From assembly GCF_000019845.1 (NCBI RefSeq), contig NC_010581.1, positions 2,547,501 to 2,611,500 on the forward strand: a DNA stretch of 64,000 nt. The letters run 5' to 3'. Each line of letters starts with the position of its first letter. The stretch's first letter is position 1. Position numbers and translations under genes: made by a program. The DNA comes from Beijerinckia indica subsp. indica ATCC 9039. GTDB taxonomy: Bacteria; Pseudomonadota; Alphaproteobacteria; Rhizobiales; Beijerinckiaceae. The notes under the pieces were generated by a model that saw only the letters and a program-made list of their open reading frames with translations, searched no databases and had not been told where the DNA came from. Shown here piece by piece: positions 39,954 through 49,921 of this stretch.

Positions 39954-41354
39954 TTACACGTTTTTGGGATTTTTGATCAGCCGGTTGGTCACGACATAAG
40001 CGGCGGCCATGGCACCAAGACCGAACAAGACCGCACCCAGCATCAACCCTAGGAGAATGCCTATGGCCCCGAAACGATGCGCGCCCAAAGTCACAAAAGG
40101 TATGGTGCCAAGTGTTGCTCTCCCCCAATTGAAAAAGGTCGAGAGCAGCGGATATCCAAGATTGTTGAAAGCCGCATTGGCGACGAAAATGCCGCCGAGA
40201 AACAGCCAAAGCGCGCCGCCATAAGTACAGAAAAAAACCAATAGCTGGCGTGTTTCGCCACCAACGGCGAAAAGGGTTGCGAGCGCTGGCGCGGCAAGCC
40301 AGAGCACCACCCAGACCACAATCGTATAGACGGCGGAGACGATCAGGCAATCCGTGAAGGTGCGGCGGACCCGATGCGGCAGGCAGGCGCCGAGATTTTG
40401 GGCCATGATCGGCCCGACACTGCCCGATAAGGCAAAGAGAACGCCAAAAGCGAGAGGTGTCAGCCGGTCGATCAGCGCGAAAGCCGCCACAATGCCTTCG
40501 CCGAAAGAAGCGGAAATCCGCAGGCAATAGAGATTGGCCACCGGCGCCGCCAAATTGGTCAGAATTGCCGGTATCGCAATGCCGAAAATGGGCCTGGCAT
40601 CGCCAGCGATTGCTCGCAATCTCGGCCGACCAATGAGATCATGACGCAGAACAGCGCCATGCAAGCCGACCAGCATACAAGCGATCCGCGAGAGAAAAGC
40701 GACGATCGCCGCACCCTGAACGCCAAGGCCGAGGGTAAAAATGAATAAAGGGTCTAAAATGGCCGTTACGACGCCGCCGCCGAGGGTCACATACATGGAG
40801 CGCTTGGCATCGCCGGCCGCCCGTAGCAATCCGCCCAAGGCCATGGCGAAACCAAGAAAGATCATGCTCGGCAATGTCACGGCGAGATAGCGGCTGCCGA
40901 CCTCCAAAGCCTCCCCGCTCGCACCGGCGAAAATCAGAATTTCGTCCAGAAAGGGCATGATAGCGAGGACGAGCACCGCCAGAAGCAAGCCAACATGGAC
41001 AAGCCCGGAGGCCGCTAATTGGCGCGCCCTAACGCGATCTCCAGCGCCAATCGCGCGAGAGACCACCGCCCCGATGGCAATCGACAGGCCGATTTCAATC
41101 GAAATCGGGAAAAACAGGACCTGGCTCGAAAAGCCCACGGCAGCCGTCAGATGCGCATCGTTCAAACGCGAAACATAGAGCAGCGAGAGAAAATCGACCA
41201 GAAAGGCGGCAATTAAGCCGATCGAACCGGCGCCCGTCATGACCAGCACGTGGCGCATGGGCGCGCCTTGCGTGAAAACAGCGCGTGGCGGGGATATGGG
41301 GGCGTTCAATGAGGATCGACCGGAATTGATGGAAAGGCCGCAAAATGCTGGCAT
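39954..41354 (-). CDS. MATE-family multidrug/toxin efflux transporter
   Basis: 466 residues from a proposed ATG at 41354; the frame is open to 41432 and a start nearer the conserved MRHVLVMTGAGSIGLIAAFL (41258) is also possible. Twelve membrane segments in two MatE halves: VDFLSLLYVSRLNDAHLTAAVGF and IGAVVSRAIGAGDR in the first; GVLFALSGSVGPIMAQNLGA in the second, with matching G.....G.N.GA motif. Family role: cation-coupled drug or metabolite export. No adjacent regulator is present. Confidence 0.9.
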   Translation of the reverse strand: MPAFCGLSINSGRSSLNAPISPPRAVFTQGAPMRHVLVMTGAGSIGLIAAFLVDFLSLLYVSRLNDAHLTAAVGFSSQVLFFPISIEIGLSIAIGAVVSRAIGAGDRVRARQLAASGLVHVGLLLAVLVLAIMPFLDEILIFAGASGEALEVGSRYLAVTLPSMIFLGFAMALGGLLRAAGDAKRSMYVTLGGGVVTAILDPLFIFTLGLGVQGAAIVAFLSRIACMLVGLHGAVLRHDLIGRPRLRAIAGDARPIFGIAIPAILTNLAAPVANLYCLRISASFGEGIVAAFALIDRLTPLAFGVLFALSGSVGPIMAQNLGACLPHRVRRTFTDCLIVSAVYTIVVWVVLWLAAPALATLFAVGGETRQLLVFFCTYGGALWLFLGGIFVANAAFNNLGYPLLSTFFNWGRATLGTIPFVTLGAHRFGAIGILLGLMLGAVLFGLGAMAAAYVVTNRLIKNPKNV

Positions 41355-41552
41355 AGGACAAATTTGCCCCATGCGAACGCGAACAGGCATAATAAATGCC
41401 GCCACAGAGCACTTTCGAGATGAAATTGTCAAATGGGGTTCAAAGGCCGCGCGTCGCGATGAGGACGCCCGGCTAGATCATGCCTGGCGCCTCCTCTCGC
41501 GGCCTACATAACCACTCCAAAGCGCCTCATATTTAACGGTTATTCCCGTGCC

Positions 41553-41900
41553 TTATTGGGGCCATTTCTTATGGAACAAGACATTGTCGCCTTCTTCCGT
41601 CGAATTGGGGTAAGGCACGGGCGCGCTGTTGCCCATCCCCGGCTCCATGCTTTTTGAAGACCCGCTACCCCCGTTGGCAGGTTCATGTTTCCCGCCCGGA
41701 CTGCTGCTTCGTCCCTCCCGCAACGGATTTTGCGGCAGGGGAACACCCATATAAGGTGTAGTCGTCGGTTGCGAACGATCAATCTCTGGGATGGTTTCCT
41801 TGGGATTTCCTGTTCGCCCAGGCTCCATTTGTGCCAAAACGGGCGTTGCCCCCGCTATAATGACGGACCAGACCACCAATTTCCAAACTCTCTGCCGCAT
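41553..41900 (-). CDS. Small secreted Pro/Gly-rich protein, unknown function
   Basis: 115 residues from ATG 41900 with GGAG about eight bases upstream. Clear signal peptide MRQRVWKLVVWSVIIAGATP with VLAQ cleavage region, then a low-complexity tail (QPTTTPYMGVPLPQNPLREG, NGGSGSSKSMEPGMGNSAPV). Family not recognised. Not part of an evident operon. Confidence 0.5.
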   Translation of the reverse strand: MRQRVWKLVVWSVIIAGATPVLAQMEPGRTGNPKETIPEIDRSQPTTTPYMGVPLPQNPLREGRSSSPGGKHEPANGGSGSSKSMEPGMGNSAPVPYPNSTEEGDNVLFHKKWPQ

Positions 41901-42439
41901 CGAAGGACTCCATGTTGACGGCCTCGATCGCATGACTCGGAAGTTTTCCACAGCAGCCGGCACTGTTCTCGCCGCGGATAACCCCAACCGTCCGCCCCCC
42001 AGAGGGATAAAAAGAGAACGGCGGGAGTCGGTTGGGGTTCCGACAGAGTGTGTGAGGCCTCCCGTCGCGGCAGGGAGCCTATAGCGCTCGCTCTGGCTGA
42101 CGCTCGCCCCATCCGCAACGAATTTCGGACTTGCTGGGCACTGGCATAAAATATTGTGTTGAGGTGCAACCGGCCCAGTTCAGGATCAAGGCTCGGGGGG
42201 ATTTCCTGCATATTCGAGGTCGGTATAGACCAAGACAAGTGTTGAGGCTGTCATCGCGACCATCAGAAAATAAACGTCTAAAAAGCCGGTCGCATTGGAG
42301 AACCCTTTAATCTTGTTCTTGATTAGGGATCTCCGAAAACGCGCCTGCCCCGCTTTGTTCCAAGAATATCTTCTATCAGAACAAGCATACATAAGTATAT
42401 GCTTGTCTATTGCTTGCAAAGCTCAGTCATACTTGCGTT
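41901..42439. other. Intergenic region with a possible gene fragment and a palindrome
   Basis: About 540 bp. A minus-strand ORF at 42186-42419 (TTG start) includes a membrane-like GFLDVYFLMVAMTASTLVLV and may be a transporter remnant, but I do not trust it as a gene. Palindrome ACAAGCATA (42381-42389) / TATGCTTGT (42398-42406) lies 34 bp beyond the stop of the DedA gene. Nothing else seen. Confidence 0.35.
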
Positions 42440-43081
42440 TTAAGGCAATGTCCCGATATCGACATCGGCACAGCCAGCGATCTGCTCTTCGAATTTACGT
42501 TCCTCGCGGCGAACGACGACCATAAAGGCGATGATGGCCCCAACGAATATGGCCAGAGCAATGAGCCCCAAGGGTCCGCTGACTTTGGCTACCGAATCGC
42601 CAAAAATATAAGCCCCTCCGCCCATAATGACAGACCAGACGATAGCGCCAGCCGCGTTATAGACGAGGAAAGGTCCCCAGCCGAAGTGATTGACACCGGC
42701 AAGAAGTGCGGCGAGGACACGCAAAAAGGCCACGAAACGACCGAAAAAGACGATTTTGGCCCCATGTTTCTTGAAGAGAAACTGCCCTAGCCGCAATCGG
42801 CTTTCAGGCAAATGGATATATTTGCCGTAACGCAGGAGAAATTTGGCGCCCCATCGCCGCCCAATCCAAAACCCGAGATTATCACCAAGAATGGCCCCGG
42901 CCGCCGCCGCTATGATGATCCAGAGGAGATTCATCTGCCCCGTCGCGCCCGCATAGCCGGCAGCCAGAATCAGGGCGGTTTCCCCTGGCAGAGGCACACC
43001 AGCGCTCTCGAGTAGGACGATCACGAAGACGGCCCAGTAGCCATGCTGGGCAATATAGGGCTCGATGTTGGTCAGAAACAC
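42440..43081 (-). CDS. DedA-family membrane protein
   Basis: 213 residues from a GTG at 43081 with GGAG six bases upstream. DedA/SNARE-associated (VTT) fold: HGYWAVFVIVLLESAGVPLPGE, GDNLGFWIGRRWGAKFLLRYGK, KHGAKIVFFGRFVAFLRVLAALLAG (conserved FGRF.P/A.R motif) and WSVIMGGGAYIFGDSV. Family role: envelope homeostasis and lipid flipping; some members flip undecaprenyl phosphate or phosphatidylethanolamine. A second DedA paralogue follows upstream. Confidence 0.92.
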   Translation of the reverse strand: MFLTNIEPYIAQHGYWAVFVIVLLESAGVPLPGETALILAAGYAGATGQMNLLWIIIAAAAGAILGDNLGFWIGRRWGAKFLLRYGKYIHLPESRLRLGQFLFKKHGAKIVFFGRFVAFLRVLAALLAGVNHFGWGPFLVYNAAGAIVWSVIMGGGAYIFGDSVAKVSGPLGLIALAIFVGAIIAFMVVVRREERKFEEQIAGCADVDIGTLP

Positions 43082-43825
43082 GCAATCTCCAAATTCAGAA
43101 ATCTGAGCCTGGACGGTTTATCAGAGTGAAGGAAAAATTCTTCCCAAAAAAGAAGCCCCGTGGGGAAAGACCCAAGCAGAGCTCTTGATCGAACGCGTCT
43201 CCCAAGCCTTCGATTTCTGGGCATGGATTACACATTTAAACAAAGAGATAGAGATCATGGGTTGATGTCTTGCTAAAGGCTTTGCCGCATCGCGCATGAG
43301 CCGCGTTCAAGAACGAGTTATAAGTCTTTATAAACACATCAAAACCCGCCAATTGCAGCACTGCCTTTGGCTTGATGCTCTAAAGCCCTGTCAAGAGTCC
43401 TCGCTTCAAGACAATATTCTAGCCTATTGAATGAAGGCCTTTTCTTGACGTGAAGTGAACGATTTCTCCAAACTGCACGAAAGCATCGGAAAGGTTTCAA
43501 CGTGAACATCCAATGTTCCAGAACGTTGGCGGGCGCATCGCGCAAAACTGACGTTCGAATTCCAAAGTCCCGTCATGCACGCTCATCCGACCCAAAGCTT
43601 TCTCTCCTTTGGGTTGTTTATTTGGGCGAATAGCCGTGTTCCCGCAAGGATGATCCTTGAAATCGTGAATCGGTCATCAGCGTCTTTCAAACTACGATCG
43701 ATTCGCAAAATTGTTTAACAACTCCGCACAAGATCTTATCTTAAAAAAGAGAATAGACTTCGCGGAAACGATTAAGAAAACATCGGATCGATTCCGAAAT
43801 TGATCTCGCTCCCGACGCTCTCACT
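43082..43825. other. Intergenic region between two DedA genes
   Basis: About 745 bp. Contains copy C of the dispersed repeat near 43231-43266 (CACATTTAAACAAAGAGATA followed by GAGATCATGGGTTGAT). A 68-codon minus ORF at 43339-43545 has no RBS or family signature. Toward 43680-43800 the sequence is AT-rich. No gene supported. Confidence 0.5.
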
Positions 43826-44500
43826 TCATGACGCTTTGGGCTTGCCTGAGCCTTGCTCCTCTTGAGCTTGTTCTTCCCGTGCCGCCATGGCTTCCGCTTC
43901 CTGCATCAAAGCGCTTTCCCGTCGCTTATAGATCGGCCAGAGCCAAATCAGCGTCGCCACGCTCAAGACCGCCAAAGTCAGGCTGAAGGGTTTTGCGAGC
44001 CGTTCGGCCGCAGCACCGAAACCATAGCCAAGCAGGCCCACAGTCGTGGCCCATAAAATCGCGCCCATGACGTTGAAAACCATGAAACGCCGGGCATCGT
44101 AATGATTGGCTCCTGCCAAAAGGGCCGCGAAAGTTCGTAGAAAAGCGACGAATCGTCCGAAGAAAACGATTTTGGCGCCGTGTTTCTGAAAGAGAAAATG
44201 GCCGAGTTTGAGTTGGCGTTCACCAAGCCCGATTTTCTGGCCGTGTTTGGCAAGAAGCTGCGCGCCGTAATTGCGGCCGACCCAATAGCCGATATTGTCA
44301 CCAAGGGACGCGCCGACCACGGCGGCGGCAATGACGAGAACGATATTCATATCGTGCAGCGCCGCGCTCGCAATCGCCGCCGAAATCAGAACCGTTTCGC
44401 CAGGCAGCGGAACACCAAGGCTTTCCATCGCCACCATGCCGAAAACTGCCCAATAGCCGTAATGGGAAATGACGGCTGGGATCGCCGTGGTCAATGACAT
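43826..44500 (-). CDS. DedA-family membrane protein (second paralogue)
   Basis: 224 residues from ATG 44500 (MSLTTAIPAVISHYGYWAVF); the frame continues to 44548 and neither start has a good Shine-Dalgarno. Motifs parallel the neighbouring DedA: SLGVPLPGETVLISAAIA, GDNIGYWVGRNYGAQLLAKH, KHGAKIVFFGRFVAFLRTFAALLAG. A charged tail (REEQAQEEQGSGKPKAS) distinguishes it. The KHGAKIVFFGRFVAFLR block is identical in both, which points to duplication within this lineage. Confidence 0.92.
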   Translation of the reverse strand: MSLTTAIPAVISHYGYWAVFGMVAMESLGVPLPGETVLISAAIASAALHDMNIVLVIAAAVVGASLGDNIGYWVGRNYGAQLLAKHGQKIGLGERQLKLGHFLFQKHGAKIVFFGRFVAFLRTFAALLAGANHYDARRFMVFNVMGAILWATTVGLLGYGFGAAAERLAKPFSLTLAVLSVATLIWLWPIYKRRESALMQEAEAMAAREEQAQEEQGSGKPKAS

Positions 44501-44628
44501 GATGGGAGTAGACCTCGCGAGCAGAGGCGTGCTGGAAGGTTTGACCACTCAACCAGTGCCGAAACCGCTTATGGCGTGCGGCTATAGCAAATCCGCCACG
44601 GCATGTCTCCCTCTCGCATTTGAAAAGG

Positions 44629-45687
44629 TCAGGCCGTCTGCGTGTCCGGATAGAAGGTTCCGCGCAAGAAATGCAGGGGAATTTTTTCGCCGGGCGCAAG
44701 CGTGAGAGTGGCTGGGGCATCAATTTCGATGCGGCCTGCGTCGCCCGCCAGAGCGACTTCAGCCCGCCGGATGGGGCCGCTTCTCCGCAAGGAAACGAGT
44801 TCCGCGTCGATCGTCGCGTGCCCCCCCTGCGCGATCACGACATCCTGCGGGCGGATGAACAATCGGCCCTTGCCATTGCCCGTCTGCCGCACCGGGAGCG
44901 CAAGCTGCTTGTCGCCGACGAACACATGCCCTTCCCGCGCGACAGCCTTCAAGGCGCTGGCCTCGCCGATGAAGCCATGCACGAAAGCCGTCGCCGGACG
45001 ATCATAAATATCGTCTGGCGAACCGATCTGTTCAATTCGTCCCTGGGACAGCACGGCAACGCGGTCGGCGAGTTCAAGAGCCTCATCCTGGTCATGGGTA
45101 ACGAACAAAGTCGTATGGCCGGTGCGATCGTGGATTTCCCGCAACCAGGAACGCAGATCACGCCGGACCTTGGCGTCGAGCGCGCCAAAAGGCTCATCGA
45201 GCAACAGAACACGCGGTTCGACGGCCAAAGCACGGGCGAGCGCCACGCGTTGCCTCTGGCCACCTGAAAGCTGGGCTGGATAACGTTTGCCGAGACCGGA
45301 CAATTGAACGAGATCGAGAAGTTCGAGCGCGCGGCGTCGAATTTCCCCTTTCGGCGGCCGCGTCGAGCTATCGCGCACGGTCAGGCCGAAAGCGATATTA
45401 TCCTCGAGATTCAAATGTTTGAACAAGGCATAATTCTGGAAGACGAAGCCAACACGCCGCTCCTGCACGCTCAATTGTGAAGCATCTTCCTCACCAAAAA
45501 AAATACTTCCCTCACTCGGCGTGTCGAGACCGGCGATGATCCGGAGCAAGGTCGTCTTGCCGGAGCCCGAAGGACCGAGCAAGGCCAGAAGTTCGCCGCT
45601 CACCACATTCAGATTCACTCGGTCGAGGACGGCCCCCTTGGACTGTTCGTCAAACCGCTTGATGATATCGAGGGCACGAATCTGCAT
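44629..45687 (-). CDS. cysA: Sulfate/thiosulfate ABC transporter ATP-binding protein
   Basis: 352 residues. Walker [18 protein letters not shown]-loop FVFQNYALF, signature [16 protein letters not shown], Walker [13 protein letters not shown] and switch His in [16 protein letters not shown]. The C-terminal about 110 residues form a TOBE-like regulatory domain ([12 protein letters not shown]). Family role: powers sulfate uptake with CysT/CysW. Last gene of the minus-strand cysT-cysW-cysA operon. No sulfate-binding protein gene is in the window. Confidence 0.95.
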   Translation of the reverse strand: MQIRALDIIKRFDEQSKGAVLDRVNLNVVSGELLALLGPSGSGKTTLLRIIAGLDTPSEGSIFFGEEDASQLSVQERRVGFVFQNYALFKHLNLEDNIAFGLTVRDSSTRPPKGEIRRRALELLDLVQLSGLGKRYPAQLSGGQRQRVALARALAVEPRVLLLDEPFGALDAKVRRDLRSWLREIHDRTGHTTLFVTHDQDEALELADRVAVLSQGRIEQIGSPDDIYDRPATAFVHGFIGEASALKAVAREGHVFVGDKQLALPVRQTGNGKGRLFIRPQDVVIAQGGHATIDAELVSLRRSGPIRRAEVALAGDAGRIEIDAPATLTLAPGEKIPLHFLRGTFYPDTQTA

Positions 45688-45805
45688 TGTGGTTCTCCAA
45701 ACCCTGCTTCTTCAAAAAGCGAGGGAAAGCAGCGTTCCGGCGCTAAGCCGGAGGTGATGATAAAGAGCTATCCAATTGATCCCTAAGCAACCCTATCTGG
45801 CTTGC

Positions 45806-46726
45806 TTAGTGTCGGCGGGCACCTCTGGCGAGTTCGTCGCCGAACCGGCTTTCGAGCACGGTCTTGGCGATGAGCGTCACGAGCGCCAGAAGCGCGAGCA
45901 GCGACGCCACGGCAAAAGCAGCCGCAATATTATACTCATTATACAGAATTTCTATGTGAAGCGGCATGGTATCGGTCAAACCGCGAATATGGCCCGACAC
46001 CACGGAAACAGCCCCGAACTCGCCCATTGCCCGCGCATTGCAAAGCAGGACGCCATAGAGCAAGGCCCATTTGATATTGGGAAGCGTGATGCGGAAGAAG
46101 GTCGCAAGACCGCTCGCCCCGAGCGTCAGCGCGGCTTCTTCCTCGACCGTGCCTTGTGTCTCCATCAGCGGAATGATTTCCCGGGCAACGAATGGAAAGG
46201 TCACGAAAATCGTCGCCAGAACGACGCCGGGCACGGCGAAGATGATTTTGATATCATTGGCTTGCAGCCAGTGTCCCAACAGACCCTGCGCCCCGAACAC
46301 CAACACATAAACGAGGCCGGCAACCACGGGGGAGACCGAGAACGGCAGATCGATCAGGGTGATCAGAAAACTTTTGCCCGGAAACTGGAATTTCGCGATG
46401 GCCCAGGCGGCGGCGAGACCGAAAACGACGTTGAGCGGAACGGCAATGGCCGCGACGAAAAGCGTCAGTCCGATCGCGGCGCGCGCGTCAGGCTCCGCAA
46501 GAGCAGACCAATAAGTGCCTATTCCATGACTGAGCGCTTCGTAGAAGACGACGATCAGCGGCAGCACCAGAAAGAAGAGCAAAAAAGCCAAGGCAATGGC
46601 AATGAGAGCCCCCGTCAGAAACGGGCCTTCCGTCGTCGCGGGAGTCCGAACCCGGCGCTTGACCTTTTGCTGGGCAGGAAGCGCGAAACCGGCCTCCTGC
46701 GACCAGTCGACCAGGGTCTCAGACAT
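45806..46726 (-). CDS. cysW: Sulfate ABC transporter permease CysW
   Basis: 306 residues from ATG 46726, which has GGAGG upstream and overlaps the cysT stop by 8 bp (ATGTCTGA). Six membrane segments; [18 protein letters not shown] [20 protein letters not shown] and the permease EAA loop [58 protein letters not shown] is the CysW hallmark. Works with CysT and CysA. Confidence 0.94.
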   Translation of the reverse strand: MSETLVDWSQEAGFALPAQQKVKRRVRTPATTEGPFLTGALIAIALAFLLFFLVLPLIVVFYEALSHGIGTYWSALAEPDARAAIGLTLFVAAIAVPLNVVFGLAAAWAIAKFQFPGKSFLITLIDLPFSVSPVVAGLVYVLVFGAQGLLGHWLQANDIKIIFAVPGVVLATIFVTFPFVAREIIPLMETQGTVEEEAALTLGASGLATFFRITLPNIKWALLYGVLLCNARAMGEFGAVSVVSGHIRGLTDTMPLHIEILYNEYNIAAAFAVASLLALLALVTLIAKTVLESRFGDELARGARRH

Positions 46727-47549
46727 AACCAAACCTCCGCCGGCTCCACGCCTGGATGATATTGATGACAAGGAGAATCGAAAAAGACACGATGAGCATC
46801 AAGGTCGCGATGGCGGTCGCCGCCGCATAATCGAATTGCTCGAGTTTGACGACAATCAGCAGGGGTGCGATTTCCGAAACGAAAGGAATATTGCCGGCGA
46901 GAAAGATCACCGACCCATATTCCCCGACGCCCCGCGCGAAAGCCAAGGCAAAGCCGGTCAGTAGAGCCGGGATGAGACCCGGCAGAATGACACGGAAGAG
47001 CGTCTGAACGCGTGTCGCGCCGAGCGTGGCCGAGGCCTCCTCGACATCGCTTTCAAGCTCCTCCACGACCGGCTGCACCGTCCGGACGATGAAAGGCAAG
47101 CCGATAAAGATCAAAGCGATGCCGATGCCGAGCGGCGTAAAGGCAATGCGCCAACCCAGCGGCGCGACGAGGGCGCCAACCCAGCCGTTCGGCGCATAGA
47201 GCGAAGCGAGCGCGATACCCGCGACCGCCGTCGGCAAGGCAAAGGGAAGATCGACAATCGCATCGATGATGCGTCGTCCGGGAAATTCATAGCGGGCGAG
47301 AACCCAGGCGATGATGCCGCCAAAAACGACATTGATGGCCGCTGCGGCCAAGGCAATGCCGAAACTGGTCCTTAGGGCCGCGAGCACGCGCGGCTCCGTG
47401 GCGATCTGCCAAAAACCCCAGATCCCGAGACTGCTTGCCCGAAGGATGAGGAGCGCCAGCGGGAACAGAACAATGACGGCAAGATAGACGAGGGTATAGC
47501 CAAGCGTCAGGCCGAAACCAGGCAGAATGGATGGACGCCGAAAGGACAA
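46719..47549 (-). CDS. cysT: Sulfate ABC transporter permease CysT (CysU)
   Basis: 276 residues. Six membrane segments; [25 protein letters not shown] and the EAA loop [26 protein letters not shown], plus [20 protein letters not shown], the CysT signature. First gene of the minus-strand sulfate-uptake operon, divergent from the assimilation operon. Confidence 0.94.
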   Translation of the reverse strand: MSFRRPSILPGFGLTLGYTLVYLAVIVLFPLALLILRASSLGIWGFWQIATEPRVLAALRTSFGIALAAAAINVVFGGIIAWVLARYEFPGRRIIDAIVDLPFALPTAVAGIALASLYAPNGWVGALVAPLGWRIAFTPLGIGIALIFIGLPFIVRTVQPVVEELESDVEEASATLGATRVQTLFRVILPGLIPALLTGFALAFARGVGEYGSVIFLAGNIPFVSEIAPLLIVVKLEQFDYAAATAIATLMLIVSFSILLVINIIQAWSRRRFGYV

Positions 47550-47587
47550 ATCTGGCTCCTGATAGGCCCTGAAGTCTATATACCCTA

Positions 47588-47602
47588 TAGGAAATTATCC
47601 TA
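47588..47602. promoter_or_regulatory. Candidate operator in the divergent cys promoter region
   Basis: TAGGAAATTATCCTA: 5-bp arms TAGGA/TCCTA around AATTA, 39 bp upstream of cysT and within the 180-bp region shared with the DUF2849-cysI-cysH genes. Neighbouring bases (TATACCCTATAGG) extend partial symmetry. It could bind a sulfur-responsive regulator; Rrf2- or LysR-type proteins are known to do this in other bacteria. No regulator gene is adjacent. Confidence 0.35.
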
Positions 47603-47731
47603 CGAGGGCAAACGAGGCAAGTCAAATTCACATATTTTGCGCGGTATTTATTCTTAAATCTCGCTATTTCATGTTAATTGGATTATAGGAGGGTTGGCAA
47701 TCCCTCCTCCTCGTCTTGTCAAGATTTGTTC

Positions 47732-48028
47732 ATGATCGCAAAAATCGCGCCTCAGGTGATTTCCGCCAACCGTCTCACCGATGGTCATGTCGTCTATCTC
47801 GGAACGGATGGCGCCTGGCTGGACAATATCGCCGCCGCCCATGTCTATCCCGATGGCGAGGCCGCTGCGGCCGGCCTCGAACAAGCGCGCGCCGATGTCA
47901 AAAAAGCCCTGATTCTCGATCCGTTTCTCGTCGAAGTCGCGACACAGGCGCCGGACGTCACAGCCCTTAAAATGCGCGATAAGATCCGCGCCAAGGGGCC
48001 GACGATCAATTATGCGCCACATTCTTGA
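47732..48028 (+). CDS. DUF2849 domain protein of the sulfite reductase operon
   Basis: 98 residues from ATG 47732; the frame extends up to 47678 without support. Small alpha/beta protein: ISANRLTDGHVVYLGTDGAW, EAAAAGLEQARADVKKALIL, VEVATQAPDVTALKMRDKIR. DUF2849 proteins occur almost always directly upstream of alphaproteobacterial cysI; a role in siroheme or sulfite reductase function is suspected but not shown. The Shine-Dalgarno is weak. 231 bp separate it from cysI. Confidence 0.85.
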   Translation: MIAKIAPQVISANRLTDGHVVYLGTDGAWLDNIAAAHVYPDGEAAAAGLEQARADVKKALILDPFLVEVATQAPDVTALKMRDKIRAKGPTINYAPHS

Positions 48029-48259
48029 AGGCCCCACGGATTGAGGGTTTTTTCACTCAGCCAGACTCGAAAAATCCACTCAGGAAGCTCTCTTGGCAAA
48101 CCGATGTAAGCAGTCCACTTGGAAGGTACCCCGCTACAGAGGTTTTGAAACGCTGGGCGTTTCCCTCTAAACGGATCGGATTTTCGAGCATCGAATCTGC
48201 TTAGCAAAGCGCTGAGGCAAGAAGCTCCAAGGGCGCACCCTTTATACAGGCAAAAACGC

Positions 48260-49921
48260 ATGTATCGTTATGATGAATTCGACGCCCAATTCGTCGCGAG
48301 CCGCGTCGCACAATTTCGCGATCAGGTGACGCGGCGGCTCTCGGGCGAACTTGACGAAGAGCAGTTCAAGCCGCTGCGGCTGATGAATGGCGTCTATCTG
48401 CAATTGCACGCCTATATGCTGCGCATCGCCATACCCTATGGCACCTTGTCGTCCACGCAGATGCGCAAACTCGCCTTCATCGCGCGCCGCTATGACAAAG
48501 GCTACGGTCACTTCACCACGCGGCAGAACATTCAGTTCAACTGGCCGGCGCTCGCCGATTGCCCGGATATTCTCGCCGAGCTCGCCTCGGTCGAAATGCA
48601 TGCGATCCAGACCTCGGGCAATTGCATCCGCAATGTCACCGCTGACCATTTCGCGGGCGCCGCCGCCGATGAGATCGAAGACCCCCGCCCCTATGCCGAG
48701 ATTTTGCGGCAATGGTCATCGCTGCATCCGGAATTTTCCTTCCTGCCGCGCAAGTTCAAGATTGCCGTGAATGGAGCCTCGCATGATCGCGCAGCCCTGC
48801 GGGTGCATGACATCGGCTATCAGATCGTGCGCAACGCGGCAGGTGAGATCGGCTTCACGGTCTATGTCGGCGGCGGGCTCGGACGCACGCCCCTGGTCGC
48901 GCATAAGATCCGCGACTTTCTGCCCAAGGAAGATCTGCTTTCCTATACGAACTCAATTCTGCGCATCTATAATCTCGAGGGTCGGCGCGACAATAAATAC
49001 AAGGCGCGGATCAAGATCCTGGTCGGGGAAAAAGGCGCCGATGTCATTCGGGCCGAGGTGGAAGAGGATTTCGCCAAGCACCACCATGTCGATCCTCTCC
49101 AATTGCCGGCGGAAGAGATCGAGCGCATCCGCGCCTATTTCGCCCCGCCCGGGCTGACACCTCGCGCCGAAACCTCCGGGCGCGTGGAGGCGCGCAAGGC
49201 CACCGATCCAGCCTTCCGCTCATTCGTCGAGCATAATGTCGCTCAGCACAAGATCGCGGGCCATGGCATTGTGACCATTTCCCTGAAACCCACCGGGGGC
49301 ATTCCCGGCGATGCCACCGCCGAACAAATGGAAGCGGTGGCCGATCTCGCCGAAACCTATTCGCAAAGCGAGATTCGCGTCGCGCACGAACAGAATCTCG
49401 TCTTGCCGCATGTGGCGCTCGACGATCTTCCCGCCGTTTTCGACGCGCTCGTGCAACACGGCCTTGCGATCGGCAATAGAGGCCTTGTCACCGATATTAT
49501 CGCCTGCCCCGGCCTCGATTATTGCGCGCTCGCGACGGCACGTTCGATTCCCATCGCACAGCGCATTTCCGAACGGTTTGGCAACGGCACGCGGGCCGAG
49601 GATATCGGCGGCCTCACGGTCAATATATCAGGCTGCATCAATGCTTGCGGACATCATCATGTGGGTCATATCGGCATTCTAGGCCTCGATAAGAGTGGCG
49701 AGGAAGCCTATCAGATCACGCTCGGCGGCACGGCGGATGACGCCTGCACCATCGGCGAGATCACGGGCCGCAGCTTTTCCTCCGAGGAAATCGTCGATGC
49801 GATCGAACGGATCGTCGACGCCTATATTTCCCTTCGCCAAAGCCGCGATGAGGATTTCATCACCGCTTTCCGCCGCGTCGGCATGGCTCCCTTCAAGGAG
49901 GCTCTTTATGCCCAGCCTTGA
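48260..49921 (+). CDS. cysI: Assimilatory sulfite (nitrite/sulfite) reductase hemoprotein
   Basis: 553 residues. Two NiR/SiR ferredoxin-like repeats; GHFTTRQNIQFNWPAL and HAIQTSGNCIRNVTADHFAG in the first, SEIRVAHEQNLVLPHV in the second. The siroheme/4Fe-4S ligands are CPGLDYC (CX5C) and SGCINACGHHH (CX3C) near residues 415-460. Family role: six-electron reduction of sulfite to sulfide. No CysJ flavoprotein is beside it, so ferredoxin is the likely donor. Overlaps cysH by 14 bp. Nitrite reduction cannot be excluded by sequence, but the cys context favours sulfite. Confidence 0.92.
   Translation: MYRYDEFDAQFVASRVAQFRDQVTRRLSGELDEEQFKPLRLMNGVYLQLHAYMLRIAIPYGTLSSTQMRKLAFIARRYDKGYGHFTTRQNIQFNWPALADCPDILAELASVEMHAIQTSGNCIRNVTADHFAGAAADEIEDPRPYAEILRQWSSLHPEFSFLPRKFKIAVNGASHDRAALRVHDIGYQIVRNAAGEIGFTVYVGGGLGRTPLVAHKIRDFLPKEDLLSYTNSILRIYNLEGRRDNKYKARIKILVGEKGADVIRAEVEEDFAKHHHVDPLQLPAEEIERIRAYFAPPGLTPRAETSGRVEARKATDPAFRSFVEHNVAQHKIAGHGIVTISLKPTGGIPGDATAEQMEAVADLAETYSQSEIRVAHEQNLVLPHVALDDLPAVFDALVQHGLAIGNRGLVTDIIACPGLDYCALATARSIPIAQRISERFGNGTRAEDIGGLTVNISGCINACGHHHVGHIGILGLDKSGEEAYQITLGGTADDACTIGEITGRSFSSEEIVDAIERIVDAYISLRQSRDEDFITAFRRVGMAPFKEALYAQP

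Noticed and set aside
42186..42419. 77-codon minus ORF with one membrane-like stretch
   Set aside because: TTG start without Shine-Dalgarno; at best a fragment.
49695..49907. Extended N terminus for cysH
   Set aside because: Lies inside cysI in another frame; the AAGGAGG before ATG 49908 fixes the start.
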